A stretch of DNA of 19,894 nucleotides from Candidatus Melainabacteria bacterium (GTDB lineage Bacteria; Cyanobacteriota; Vampirovibrionia; Vampirovibrionales; JAJTHC01): the NCBI GenBank assembly GCA_026389055.1, contig JAPLIO010000170.1:1-19894 (forward strand). Reading direction: 5' to 3'. Of this stretch, positions 1 to 7,477 are shown piece by piece; the first letter of the stretch is position 1; each line of letters begins with the position of its first letter. The position numbers and the translations under genes were made by a program. Below the pieces are notes generated by a model, which had not been told where the DNA came from, ran no database searches, and was given only the letters and a program-made list of their open reading frames with translations.

Positions 1-1
1 A

Positions 2-592
2 AACCCCAATGAAACGAAGCAAGTAGGGCTATTTCAAGTTAATAGTTTGCCTGTTAAACTACGGTACGTTTATAACCCCAACCCTGGTTACCAGTGGTAT
101 GGTTATACAGATACCCGATCAGACGCCGTAACCCAAGCCAAAACACCTGTTAGCACCTACTTAAAGCTAACTAACCCTTCAACAGGTGGTGTGGGGCAGC
201 CGCTACCCGCAGGGTTAGTTCGCTTTTACCAAGCCGATTCTAAACAACGGTTGCAATTGGTTGGCGAAGAAAACATTCCCCATACCCCAGTGGGTGAATT
301 TGCCACCGTTGAATTAGGTAAAGCCTTTGATGTGTTAGCCAGAAAAACCCAAACCAAATGGCATAGTACCCCCAACTATCAAGAAGCCAACTATGAAGTG
401 ATACTAACCAACAGAAAAACCCTAGCTGCCAGCGTAGAAGTATACGAAAACCCTCAGGGCGATTGGGAATTAACCAAAGAATCCGCCAAGCCTGAAAATA
501 GCAAAGTAGCTCCGCTTAAGTTTGTTATTGCCGTTCCCGCTAATGGCGAAACCAAACTAACCTATACCATTCGTAATTGGGTTAAACGCTAA
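2..592 (+). CDS. DUF4139 domain protein, C-terminal part (5' end outside window)
   Basis: The frame is open from the first bases of the window to the stop at 590-592, so the true start lies upstream and only about 196 C-terminal residues are seen. The sequence matches the DUF4139 pattern as I remember it: a stretch TYLKLTNPSTGGVGQPLPAG, then VRFYQADS, GEENIPHTPVGEF, LGKAFDV and a final GETKLTYTIRNW. Members of this family are mostly secreted or envelope-associated beta-rich proteins of unknown function. No catalytic motif is evident. A TTG at 47 is an in-frame codon, not a convincing start, because the coding pattern continues upstream of it. The next gene begins 3 bases after the stop, which suggests co-transcription. 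I am confident in the family and not in any function. Confidence 0.8.
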   Translation, partial: NPNETKQVGLFQVNSLPVKLRYVYNPNPGYQWYGYTDTRSDAVTQAKTPVSTYLKLTNPSTGGVGQPLPAGLVRFYQADSKQRLQLVGEENIPHTPVGEFATVELGKAFDVLARKTQTKWHSTPNYQEANYEVILTNRKTLAASVEVYENPQGDWELTKESAKPENSKVAPLKFVIAVPANGETKLTYTIRNWVKR

Positions 593-595
593 ACA

Positions 596-1300
596 ATGAG
601 GATTATTGCTTGTTTGGCTAGTTCCATTGATGGCAAAATTACCGCCGCCCAGCTTCCCCCAACTGATTGGGTGAAGCTAGGCACTTCGGCAGATTTAAAC
701 CGTCTGTTTACCGTACGCAACCAAGCCGATGCTATTTTATGCGGGCTAACCACCTTTAACGCATGGGCAGGGGTACGCTGGAGCTTAAACCAACAAGCTC
801 AACCCGAAGCGGAACGAATCGCTAAAACGCATATTGTACTAACCCATTCTTGGCAGTTTACCCCTGAAGCCCTTGAAGTAGTAGAACATTGGCAACCCCA
901 CTGGCAACCGTTTATCATTATGGCTAGTACACCACCGCATCAAGCCATAGAAGCCTTGTTACAGGCCCATAGTAACGTTATTTGGTTTAACCCTACCAAC
1001 AGTCAGTCTGAACAAAACCCACTGGCTGCACTCATTTATTGGCTAGAAGCTAACCACGGCATTCAAACGCTATTGGTTGAAGGAGGCGGGCAAGTGATTG
1101 AACAGTTTCTGAAAGCACAACGCCTTCAAGCGTTGTATTTAACCATTACACCGTGGCTCATTGGCGGAAGCACAACGCCCAGCCTCATTGGTGGTGAAGG
1201 GTTCGCCAAAGGCACTTTCCCTAAGATAAAATGGGAAAGTATCGAACCTGAAGGCGATGAACTATTTATACACGCCAGTATCATTTACCCAACAAACTAA
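596..1300 (+). CDS. RibD C-terminal domain / dihydrofolate-reductase-like reductase
   Basis: This 234-residue protein resembles the reductase half of RibD (RibD_C, dihydrofolate-reductase fold). In riboflavin synthesis that domain uses NADPH to reduce a phosphoribosylamino-pyrimidine. Supporting motifs are the N-terminal strand MRIIACLASSIDGKI, the stretch QADAILCGLTTFNAW around residues 44-58 and the nucleotide-binding LLVEGGGQVIEQFL around 159-172. There is no N-terminal deaminase domain and no HAE/PCxxC zinc motif, so this is a stand-alone reductase and not a complete bifunctional RibD. It could serve riboflavin synthesis alongside a separate deaminase or act on another pteridine-like substrate. 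Its ATG lies 3 bases after the upstream stop with no clear Shine-Dalgarno sequence, suggesting translational coupling to the DUF4139 gene. Confidence 0.8.
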   Translation: MRIIACLASSIDGKITAAQLPPTDWVKLGTSADLNRLFTVRNQADAILCGLTTFNAWAGVRWSLNQQAQPEAERIAKTHIVLTHSWQFTPEALEVVEHWQPHWQPFIIMASTPPHQAIEALLQAHSNVIWFNPTNSQSEQNPLAALIYWLEANHGIQTLLVEGGGQVIEQFLKAQRLQALYLTITPWLIGGSTTPSLIGGEGFAKGTFPKIKWESIEPEGDELFIHASIIYPTN

Positions 1301-1397
1301 AAACCCCCTTCAGAAAATAAGCGAAACATCCGATAGGATATCTATATATATACTAGCTAAATAAATCTATTGTCAATTATCATAAGGATGCCAATCA

Positions 1398-1994
1398 ATG
1401 AAAAAAATCGCCCCTATCAAAGGATTCACCCTTGTTGAAGTACTAATATCACTCAGTATTATTGGTGTTTTGGGTGCTCTAGTAGTACCTAGCTTACTAA
1501 ACAACATAGATGAACAAAAACTAAAAGCGGGGGCAAAAGGAGGTTATTCAACCCTATTACAAGCCTTAGATTTACTTAGTAACGATTGGGAAGGTGAATC
1601 TGCTGCTGATCGTTTAGGGGTAGGCCCTAGGGCGAACACCAATACGGCTGGTGTTTTTGCTAATCTCAACTATCGAATTAAATCTGTAGCGAACGCCACA
1701 ACCGCTGCAGGAGGGCTACACCCCGTTGCTTATACCAATATTTTAGTACTGCCAAACAATGTGATGTATAGAAACATTACCTTCGGAAGCCCTAGTACCT
1801 TGGATATTGATATTAACGGCATTACGGGCCCCAATACCATTGGCACGGATATTTTTACCGTTCAATTTAATTATAGCCCTAATGCGGTGGCCGGTTTATC
1901 TGCGTTTGATGCCAGAATATCGCCCACATTATCCGCTGCTCAAATTGCTAGATGGCACGTATTGACTGATACCAAAGATGCTAATGGGGCTTAA
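1398..1994 (+). CDS. Type IV pilin/pseudopilin precursor (prepilin N-terminal motif)
   Basis: The 198-residue product has a nine-residue leader ending in glycine, followed by FTLVEVLISLSIIGVLGALV. This is the prepilin peptidase site with glutamate at mature position 5 and a hydrophobic helix of about 20 residues. Cleavage after G9 and N-methylation of F10 are expected. The C-terminal half has the pattern DINGITGPNTIGTDIF near residues 135-150, similar to the D-x-NG...GPN...G-D-x-F loop common in pilins of this type. The role is a subunit of a type IV pilus, type II secretion or competence pseudopilus. The start is supported by AAGGA at 1384-1388. It stands alone here, with no assembly ATPase, platform or secretin gene nearby, so which machine it belongs to cannot be told. 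Confidence 0.88.
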   Translation: MKKIAPIKGFTLVEVLISLSIIGVLGALVVPSLLNNIDEQKLKAGAKGGYSTLLQALDLLSNDWEGESAADRLGVGPRANTNTAGVFANLNYRIKSVANATTAAGGLHPVAYTNILVLPNNVMYRNITFGSPSTLDIDINGITGPNTIGTDIFTVQFNYSPNAVAGLSAFDARISPTLSAAQIARWHVLTDTKDANGA

Positions 1995-2023
1995 ACCCGA
2001 GTGCTAAAAATTGACCAATTGAC

Positions 2024-2074
2024 GATAAAGTCTTTTGTTGCTACAATTATAGTGTAGTGGTAAAAGACTTTATC
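2024..2074. repeat. 13-bp perfect inverted repeat forming a long hairpin
   Basis: GATAAAGTCTTTT at 2024-2036 is exactly complementary to AAAAGACTTTATC at 2062-2074. A further 5-bp stem (CTACA 2041-2045 with TGTAG 2053-2057) lies inside. It sits 30 bases after the prepilin stop and about 145 bases before the sigma-like gene. No T-tract follows on either side, so it is not a typical intrinsic terminator. It could be an mRNA 3' stabiliser, an operator or a small dispersed repeat. The rest of 1995-2217 shows nothing else that I can name. Confidence 0.7.
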
Positions 2075-2217
2075 TGTATCTAAATACTCCCTCTTGATGT
2101 AGCATTACCATGCGTTGTTCAACCCTTCGGAAAAAGGGCTTGTTGTTGTGTTGATTTTTTGTTAAATCTCTCGCCATACCGTCATTCGACAAATACGTTA
2201 GGAGTACCCTTCTCGTC

Positions 2218-2961
2218 ATGAAAGCCAGCTTCTCTACCGCCTCAAATTTTCCACAAAAACAACTGTCTCCCCAACAAACGGAAGCCTTAAAAGCTTTTTG
2301 CAAGGCGGTAGATTCCACCAATCCTCAATACCAAAACGACGCTTGGCAATGGCTAAAGAAATGGGTACAAAAACGACTTTATCCTTGGCTTGCCCAATAC
2401 ACCCCCATTGCAGATGAGTTAGCCCAAGAAGGGCTAATTACCCTATGGTTAGCCCTTAAAAAAAATCCAATGGCACCAGATAATACCGCCACCCAGCTAG
2501 CCTACTATTGGCAAATGGTTTCTGCCCTTGAGCAAAAAGCGAGAACACTCAGCCAAAAAGAAATTCGGTATTGGAACAAACAAGCTAATTTGAATACGGA
2601 AGACCCCGCTGCACCCGCTTGGGAAGAGCAAGTTTATTTCCATAGCCAACAATTACAAACCAATCAAGCACTCAAAGCACTAGATGCCGAAGTGGGCGAT
2701 GTTGCCCAGTGCATTACCCACTTGTTTAATCAACTCAAAAAACGGGCCCAACTAGGACAAAAAGCCCTTTGGTTCCTGAAAAAACGCTTCGGCTTAGAGG
2801 AAGAAGCTACTTTGGTACCTACCACAACCAACGATGAAGACCCGTCTCATCAAAAAGCGATTGCTCAAGTATTAGGTATTAGTCAGCAGGCTGTTTCTAA
2901 CTACGAGAAACGCTTATTAAAGCAATGCAAACAATGGCTACTGCCCTATTACCCATTTTAA
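2218..2961 (+). CDS. Divergent sigma-70-family sigma-factor-like protein
   Basis: The 247-residue product has two recognisable sigma-70 elements. Residues 64-82 (IADELAQEGLITLWLALKK) resemble region 2.1-2.2, the core-polymerase-binding helix that usually reads DLxQEGxxGLxxA. Residues 213-236 (AIAQVLGISQQAVSNYEKRL) resemble the region 4 helix-turn-helix that reads the -35 element. The expected role is directing RNA polymerase to a special promoter set. The aromatic region 2.3-2.4 that melts and reads the -10 element is not recognisable, and residues 83-200 match nothing I know, so it may be a degenerate or specialised factor. The ATG is preceded by TAGGAG at 2199-2204 with a somewhat long 13-base gap. 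No anti-sigma gene is adjacent. Annotation as a sigma-like regulator is likely, its regulon is unknown. Confidence 0.65.
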   Translation: MKASFSTASNFPQKQLSPQQTEALKAFCKAVDSTNPQYQNDAWQWLKKWVQKRLYPWLAQYTPIADELAQEGLITLWLALKKNPMAPDNTATQLAYYWQMVSALEQKARTLSQKEIRYWNKQANLNTEDPAAPAWEEQVYFHSQQLQTNQALKALDAEVGDVAQCITHLFNQLKKRAQLGQKALWFLKKRFGLEEEATLVPTTTNDEDPSHQKAIAQVLGISQQAVSNYEKRLLKQCKQWLLPYYPF

Positions 2962-3083
2962 AAAACCCCATGAGTAGCGGATTTCCATAAAAATGGATTG
3001 TAAAAAGACGCAAAAACGGTTAAACTAGAATCAATATAACCGAGCATTTATGTTTAACCCTGTGAAAAGAAAGTCCTACATCA

Positions 3084-3368
3084 ATGAACACCACTGTTTT
3101 AGTTTTTTTAAAATCCTTAGCCACACCCATTGTGCTTTTTACGGAAAATCCGCAACAAACCTACGATGAACTAAAAGAAATTTTAAAGCATGTTCATGCT
3201 AATAGCCCGAAGTTGATTGAAAAACAAACCATTGGGCCCTTAAAATATGTTACTTTTTGGGATACGGAGCTGGCTGGTTTTGCATTGCAGGTAGATCCTA
3301 ATCAGCCTGTAACAGCCCCACCGAGTGTTCTTAAAAAGTCAACTCTTCACACGCACCATAAACCCTAA
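3084..3368 (+). CDS. Hypothetical small protein, 94 residues
   Basis: I do not recognise this family. The protein has a hydrophobic N-terminal stretch (TTVLVFLKSLATPIVLFT, residues 3-20). Two helix-like segments rich in Lys and Glu follow (YDELKEILKHV), then a strand-like KYVTFWDTELAGFALQV, and finally a proline- and histidine-rich tail. No signal-peptidase site or catalytic motif is evident. The codon usage (abundant cca, gcc and caa codons) resembles that of the neighbours. The ribosome binding site is weak (GAAAAGAAAG about 10 bases upstream). Its stop codon overlaps the first base of palindromic repeat A. It is probably a real gene because the frame is intact and composition is consistent, but no function can be assigned. 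Confidence 0.5.
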   Translation: MNTTVLVFLKSLATPIVLFTENPQQTYDELKEILKHVHANSPKLIEKQTIGPLKYVTFWDTELAGFALQVDPNQPVTAPPSVLKKSTLHTHHKP

Positions 3369-3504
3369 TACCAATTTCAAATAGACCTATCGTCAGCGTC
3401 TACGTTGTTACTAGCAAGTAAAAAATCCTCAACGTACTTCTATATGTACGCCTGCGGTTTTTTACTTGCTAGTGCTTAACGCTATTCCAATTTGAAAATG
3501 GTAT
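3368..3504. repeat. Palindromic repeat A (MITE/REP-like, 137 bp)
   Basis: The ends are imperfect terminal inverted repeats: ATACCAATTTCAAAT at 3368-3382 and its near-complement ending ATTTGAAAATGGTAT at 3504. Inside is a perfect 16-bp inverted repeat, ACTAGCAAGTAAAAAA at 3410-3425 against 3458-3473, and an inner CGTAC/GTACG stem. The core, from CGTTGTTACT to TGCGGTT, is shared with repeat B. The outer ends resemble repeat C. It contains no reading frame. It fills most of the space between the small gene ending at 3368 and rseP. Confidence 0.75.
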
Positions 3505-3548
3505 AAGTAGTGGTCTGTTACTAATCAATGCTACTGAAGTAGGTGCTG

Positions 3549-4817
3549 TTACCGAAACAACTTCAGTAAGTCGTTAATCATTACAAACGCCATTAGCCCC
3601 AACATAATGAAGAAGCCACTCATCGCTAGCTTTTCCTTCATCTCTTTATTAAACGGCTTCTTAAACAGCATTTCATACCCCACATAAACCAAATAACTGC
3701 CATCCAACGGGGGTATGGGCAACAAATTCATCACTGCCAAAATCATCGAAATAATCGCCGTTAAAATCAAGCCCTTTTCAATGCCACTTTGTTCAATCAA
3801 CTGTCCACCCGTCTTCACAATACCCACAGGGCCTTCCAACAACGCAGGGTCTACCTGCCCCGTTACCAACAGCCAAAGCCCCATAAAATTCTGAAAAATC
3901 ACATTCCCCATAAACACAAACGTCATGGGCAATGCCGAAAAGAAATTAATCTCTCGGTCTTTAATATCCGTCGTTCCTAAGGCCAAGCCCAGCTTGCCAG
4001 AAGCCGTAACAGGCACGGTAATTTCCTTCGTCGTGGTTGATTCAAACGGACGCACCGTTAACACAACCGATTCATTCGCCTTCGGCTTGAGTATGCCCTG
4101 CATGGTGGGTAACGTTTGCCCCAAGTGCTGGGTAATTGGGGTGCCATCAATGGCTACAATCGTATCGCCCAACTGCAGGGGGGTTAGTGCCGCAGGACTA
4201 TTGGTTACCGTTAAAACTTGCTGACACTGAGTATTATCAGGCGTTTGGCAAGCCTGCAAATACCAGTGCTGAGGGATCGTTCCCCATTGAAGCCCATCGA
4301 GTTGAATCGCTCCGAAAATAGGGGGCAAAATCGATTGCCACCGTTGATTCGCCTCGTTTCGCATGGAAAGATAAGGGTGCGTTTTCGCATTCACTGTTTG
4401 TTCAGCCACTGCCATTTGAGGGCTAAAACCATTCACATAAACTTCGGTTTTATTCGCTCCCCAAATTTGCAGAACCAACGCCATCAGTAAAATAGCCATA
4501 ATGGCATTGACGGTAATGCCCGCCAAGGCAATCGCCACTTGGTTGCCGTGCGGTTGATTTTCAAAGCGTTGAATCGAATCTTTCGGGACGGTGGAATCCT
4601 CATTATCATCAGGAAATGCTACATATCCACCCAAAGGTAGGGCGTGCAAGCACCATTCAATATCTAACCATTTTTTCTTAAACAAGGTTGGCCCAAAAGG
4701 CAAGCCTAAGCCAAACCGTTCCACCTTCACGCCACAACGCCGAGCCACTAGCAGGTGTCCAAATTCATGGCAAATCACCAATAGGCTAATCAACAACAAC
4801 ATAATAAGGTAAGACAT
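3549..4817 (-). CDS. rseP: RIP metalloprotease RseP (site-2 protease, M50)
   Basis: This is a membrane-embedded zinc protease that cleaves substrates within the bilayer, in other bacteria anti-sigma factors and leftover signal peptides. The zinc motif HEFGH is at residues 17-21 in the first membrane helix. A cytoplasm-proximal conserved loop GGYVAF follows, then one PDZ domain around 205-260 (LGDTIVAIDGTPI). The third-ligand motif NLLPIPPLDG is at about 364-373, and further membrane helices lie at about 285-320 and 398-418. The 422-residue length fits bacterial RseP. The ATG has AAAAGG 12 bases upstream. dxr or cdsA, the usual neighbours, are not adjacent here. The sigma-like gene at 2218 is nearby, but I see no anti-sigma substrate in the window, so a link is speculative. 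Confidence 0.92.
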   Translation of the reverse strand: MSYLIMLLLISLLVICHEFGHLLVARRCGVKVERFGLGLPFGPTLFKKKWLDIEWCLHALPLGGYVAFPDDNEDSTVPKDSIQRFENQPHGNQVAIALAGITVNAIMAILLMALVLQIWGANKTEVYVNGFSPQMAVAEQTVNAKTHPYLSMRNEANQRWQSILPPIFGAIQLDGLQWGTIPQHWYLQACQTPDNTQCQQVLTVTNSPAALTPLQLGDTIVAIDGTPITQHLGQTLPTMQGILKPKANESVVLTVRPFESTTTKEITVPVTASGKLGLALGTTDIKDREINFFSALPMTFVFMGNVIFQNFMGLWLLVTGQVDPALLEGPVGIVKTGGQLIEQSGIEKGLILTAIISMILAVMNLLPIPPLDGSYLVYVGYEMLFKKPFNKEMKEKLAMSGFFIMLGLMAFVMINDLLKLFR

Positions 4818-4861
4818 GAAGCAACAAGACCTTTTCTTTGGGCAATCAGCAAAAACAACAG

Positions 4862-5005
4862 TAGACCTCTTGCATGACTCAATATCTGGGGCACCTTCGT
4901 TGTTACTGCGTTACTCGAATCCTCATGTATTTCTTTATACACTGCGGTTCTGCGTTACTCGTGCCTAGAATCTGCACCCACCTCTCGAGTCATGCAAGAG
5001 GTCTA
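4862..5005. repeat. Palindromic repeat B (144 bp, 19-bp perfect terminal inverted repeats)
   Basis: The end TAGACCTCTTGCATGACTC at 4862-4880 is exactly complementary to 4987-5005. The core holds GCGTTACTCG twice as a direct repeat. Between these copies is AATCCTCA, a GTAT..ATAC mini-palindrome and CTGCGGTT. The same order of blocks appears in repeat A (CGTTGTTACT, AATCCTCA, a GTAC palindrome, TGCGGTT). No open frame lies inside. It occupies the region upstream of rseP and downstream of the ribosomal operon terminator. Together with that terminator it accounts for the gene-free stretch 4818-5123. Confidence 0.8.
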
Positions 5006-5023
5006 GTATTTCTATTCTAAACC

Positions 5024-5080
5024 AAAAAAACAGGGAATCGCTGATTTCTTTAGAAAGAAACAAGCAATTGCCCTGTTTTT
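5024..5080 (-). terminator. Intrinsic terminator of the ribosomal protein operon
   Basis: Read on the minus strand, AAAACAGGG followed by AATTGCT can pair with AGCGATT followed by CCCTGTTTTTTT, with one bulged C. The loop contains the short palindrome TTTCTTTCTAAAGAAA. A run of seven T follows the stem directly. This is a strong rho-independent terminator about 45-100 bases after the rpsI stop. Confidence 0.85.
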
Positions 5081-5089
5081 AAAGATTGT

Positions 5090-5116
5090 TTGGCTACTTT
5101 CAAGAAAGTAAGCCAA
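5090..5116 (-). other. Hairpin directly after rpsI stop codon
   Basis: TTGGCTACTTTC (5090-5101) pairs with GAAAGTAAGCCAA (5104-5116) with one bulged A and a two-base loop. It starts 7 bases beyond the rpsI stop on the minus strand and precedes the main terminator. No T-run follows, so it may be a 3' end stabiliser or part of a tandem terminator. Confidence 0.6.
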
Positions 5117-5123
5117 GCTAAAA

Positions 5124-5555
5124 TTACCGTTTAGAGAATTGTGGACGCTTACGAGCTTTGTGCAAGCCGTATTTCTTCCGCTCTTTTACTCTGGAATCGC
5201 GAGTTAAAAAGCCTTCTAACCGCATCAACCGAGCAAAATCAGGGTTGATTTCAGCCAACGCACGAGCAACACCTAAGCGAATAGCGTAAGCTTGCCCAGT
5301 TTTTCCGCCGCCTTCAACTTTAGAAAGCAACTTATATTGGTCTTGAACGCCAGCAGCAACAAGGGCTTGTTTAACAACCACATGCAATAATGCACGGTTA
5401 CCCAAGTATTCTTCTGGTGTTTGACCATTAATTAACACTTCACCTGAACCAGGCAATAAACGAACCCGAGCAATCGCACATTTACGACGACCCGTTCCCC
5501 GTGTACCCACCTGAGGGTAAGCTAATGTTTTAGTGCCAGCTTCTGCCATCATCAT
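5124..5555 (-). CDS. rpsI: 30S ribosomal protein S9
   Basis: S9 binds the 3' major domain of 16S rRNA, and its C-terminal tail reaches the P-site tRNA. Recognised from GTRGTGRRKCAIARVRLLPG, the LGVARAL block, and the C-terminal KARKRPQFSKR ending in the invariant Lys-Arg. The 143 residues are slightly longer than the usual 130 because of an N-terminal extension. Three consecutive ATG codons (5547-5555) make the exact start ambiguous. GGGAG about 11 bases upstream serves the first. It lies 35 bases after rplM and is the last gene of the operon, which is the usual rplM-rpsI arrangement. rpmE, which follows in cyanobacteria, is absent. Confidence 0.97.
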   Translation of the reverse strand: MMMAEAGTKTLAYPQVGTRGTGRRKCAIARVRLLPGSGEVLINGQTPEEYLGNRALLHVVVKQALVAAGVQDQYKLLSKVEGGGKTGQAYAIRLGVARALAEINPDFARLMRLEGFLTRDSRVKERKKYGLHKARKRPQFSKR

Positions 5556-5590
5556 GAATAAGAAGTCTCCCTATCTAATTTATTGGCTAA

Positions 5591-6040
5591 TTATTTTGCT
5601 TTGCTAAAGAAGGAATCAAAAGCAACGGGTTGTTGGGCTTCATGTGGGTGTGAAGTGCCAGTGTAAACATGCAATTTGCGAATTTGACGACGACCTAAAC
5701 GGTTGTGAGGAATCATGCCCCAAACCGCAATTTCAATCACCTTACGAGCATCTTTTTGCATCATTTGGTTAAACGTAAACGTTTTTAATCCGCCAATGAA
5801 ACCAGTGTGATGACGGTATAATTTACCTTCACCTTTTTTGCCAGTTACTTCAATTTTATCGGCGTTAATCACAATCACATTATCACCAGAATCCACATGA
5901 GTGGTATAGGTTACTTTATGTTTGCCACGCAATAAAATTGCAATATCAGTAGCCAAACGCCCTAAGGTTTTGCCTTCAGCGTCTACAATATGCCAGTCTT
6001 TTTGAAGTTCTTCAGACTTGGCAGAAAATGTTTTCATCAT
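5591..6040 (-). CDS. rplM: 50S ribosomal protein L13
   Basis: L13 is an early-assembly protein of the large subunit that binds 23S rRNA. Diagnostic blocks are WHIVDAEGKTLGRLATDIA, LLRGKHKVTYTTHVDSGDNV, the YRHHTGFIGGLK segment and AVWGMIPHNRLGRR. The C-terminal LHVYTGTSHPHEAQQPV is also typical. Its 149 residues match the family. Two ATG codons (6040 and 6037) are possible. AAGGAG lies 8-11 bases upstream and inside the truA coding region. The gene overlaps the 3' end of truA by 29 bases in another frame, so its translation is probably coupled to termination of truA. Confidence 0.97.
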   Translation of the reverse strand: MMKTFSAKSEELQKDWHIVDAEGKTLGRLATDIAILLRGKHKVTYTTHVDSGDNVIVINADKIEVTGKKGEGKLYRHHTGFIGGLKTFTFNQMMQKDARKVIEIAVWGMIPHNRLGRRQIRKLHVYTGTSHPHEAQQPVAFDSFFSKAK

Positions 6041-6920
6041 GTGAAAACTCCTTCATTAAGGTTCTATTCAACAATTGAGTAAGAGAATCCGCCCAAAACA
6101 AGGGGCGACTGATTTCGTGAACATCGGCGTTGCGGTAGGCGATACTCATTAAAGTTAAGCCTTTAGCAGGTGCCGATTGAGGAGAACAAGCTCTATTACC
6201 AGCCTGCAACCAGTGCGACAAAGAATCAGGAGGATGTTGGGTTGGGTTCAATCCAATTTGCCAAAGGGCTGCAGCCAAATTACGAACCATTTTATAAACA
6301 AAACGATTGGCAATGACATCAAACAACACCGTAGAAGGCGTTGGTTGAGAAATGGTAGCAACCGTTACAGCACACTGAGCCGACGTTTTATACACACTAG
6401 GCGATTGAAACGTTTGAAAGCAATGAGACCCAACCAAGCTACCAACAGCTTCCTGCATAGCCGCCACATCTAAAGACCGATGTTCACGAACCGCATTAAA
6501 GGGCGTAAAAACCGACCTGTATTTCGATAGAAACCACTGATAGCGATACCACCGTTGCTTAGCACTATGCTGGCAATTAAAGTTTTCAGACTGAATGGGT
6601 TCCACGGCTCGAATCGCAATGGATTCAGGCAGTTTCGCATTCAATGCCAAGCACAAATCAGGCACTCTCTGTAAGATAGCTGCTACATTACAACGCACCT
6701 GCATGACTTGACCTAACGCATGAACACCCGCATCCGTTCGTGATGCAAAATGAGAGGAATAAACCACGTCTGCCAAGCCTAAGGCATCAAACGCCTGCAT
6801 CAACGTCTGTTGCACAGTAGGCATAACAGCACCAGCTCCCTGAGATTGGCTCCCAGAAAAAGCAGATCCATTATATTCTACAAGCAATGCAAGAGCGTGA
6901 TTATCCGATGATAAGGGCAT
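6012..6920 (-). CDS. truA: tRNA pseudouridine(38-40) synthase TruA
   Basis: TruA isomerises uridines 38-40 in the anticodon stem-loop of many tRNAs. The protein begins with ALALLVEYNGSAFSGSQ and carries the catalytic SRTDAGVHALGQV with Asp at residue 63 from this start. YRYQWF and the C-terminal FVYKMVRNLAAALWQIG block also fit. The ATG at 6920 is chosen because it gives the normal distance to the catalytic Asp. The frame can be extended to a TTG at 6947, but that codon has no Shine-Dalgarno sequence, and AGGA lies about 18 bases before the ATG. The last 29 bases overlap rplM. The rplQ-truA-rplM-rpsI order is shared with cyanobacteria and Firmicutes. Confidence 0.93.
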   Translation of the reverse strand: MPLSSDNHALALLVEYNGSAFSGSQSQGAGAVMPTVQQTLMQAFDALGLADVVYSSHFASRTDAGVHALGQVMQVRCNVAAILQRVPDLCLALNAKLPESIAIRAVEPIQSENFNCQHSAKQRWYRYQWFLSKYRSVFTPFNAVREHRSLDVAAMQEAVGSLVGSHCFQTFQSPSVYKTSAQCAVTVATISQPTPSTVLFDVIANRFVYKMVRNLAAALWQIGLNPTQHPPDSLSHWLQAGNRACSPQSAPAKGLTLMSIAYRNADVHEISRPLFWADSLTQLLNRTLMKEFSHDENIFCQV

Positions 6921-6970
6921 GGTAGTTCGTCGTTTATTTCCTAACAATTTGAATCAATTAAAATAGCCTG

Positions 6971-7369
6971 TTAAACCAGTTGTACAATGGCCATCGGGGC
7001 ATTATCGCCACGACGGTTAGGGGCTTTAACCACACGAACATAACCGCCTTCACGCGATTGATACCGAGGGCCAATTTCCTTAAATACCTTACGCAACACG
7101 GTTTCTTGCAATGGCTTACCATTACGCGAAGGGAATGTTTCCCCCGTGTGAACACGGTACAATTTTTTGCTAGCCAAACGAACCGCATGCAAATCGCCAC
7201 GCTTAGCCCAAGTAACTACTTTACTAGCTTCTGGAATAAGGGCTTTGGCACGGGTTAATGTGGTCACGATTTCGCCATGCAAAAATAGCTGCGTGGTTAA
7301 CGCACGCAACAACGCTTTACGCTGATCTGCAGGTCTGCTCAATTTTTTTAATTTGTTACGATGTCTCAT
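6971..7369 (-). CDS. rplQ: 50S ribosomal protein L17
   Basis: L17 lies near the exit tunnel of the large subunit. Recognised from the N-terminal MRHRNKLKKLSRPADQRKAL, then ALTTQLFLHGEIVTTLTRAK and the C-terminal REGGYVRVVKAPNRRGDNAP. The start is set at the ATG of MRHR (7367-7369), the universal L17 N-terminus. GGAG lies 12 bases upstream. An in-frame TTG at 7399 would add ten residues not found in the family and is rejected. The resulting 132 residues fit. The gene sits between rpoA and truA in a co-directional operon. Confidence 0.97.
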   Translation of the reverse strand: MRHRNKLKKLSRPADQRKALLRALTTQLFLHGEIVTTLTRAKALIPEASKVVTWAKRGDLHAVRLASKKLYRVHTGETFPSRNGKPLQETVLRKVFKEIGPRYQSREGGYVRVVKAPNRRGDNAPMAIVQLV

Positions 7370-7477
7370 GGTGAGAACGCTCTCCAAAATAGGGTTCAAG
7401 GTTGAGGTAGCATTGGTGAAAATACTACCTCAAGCAAGTAACAATCAGGATGTGAAACCACACCGCTGAACGAAAAG

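Noticed and set aside
2070..2321. Minus-strand 83-codon frame
   Set aside because: It overlaps the start of the sigma-like gene antisense and has no ribosome site or family resemblance.
3789..4812. Several plus-strand frames antisense to rseP
   Set aside because: They are shadows of the rseP coding frame with unrelated low-complexity translations.
6921..6947. TTG start for truA at 6947
   Set aside because: No ribosome site precedes it, and it lengthens the N-terminus beyond the family norm.
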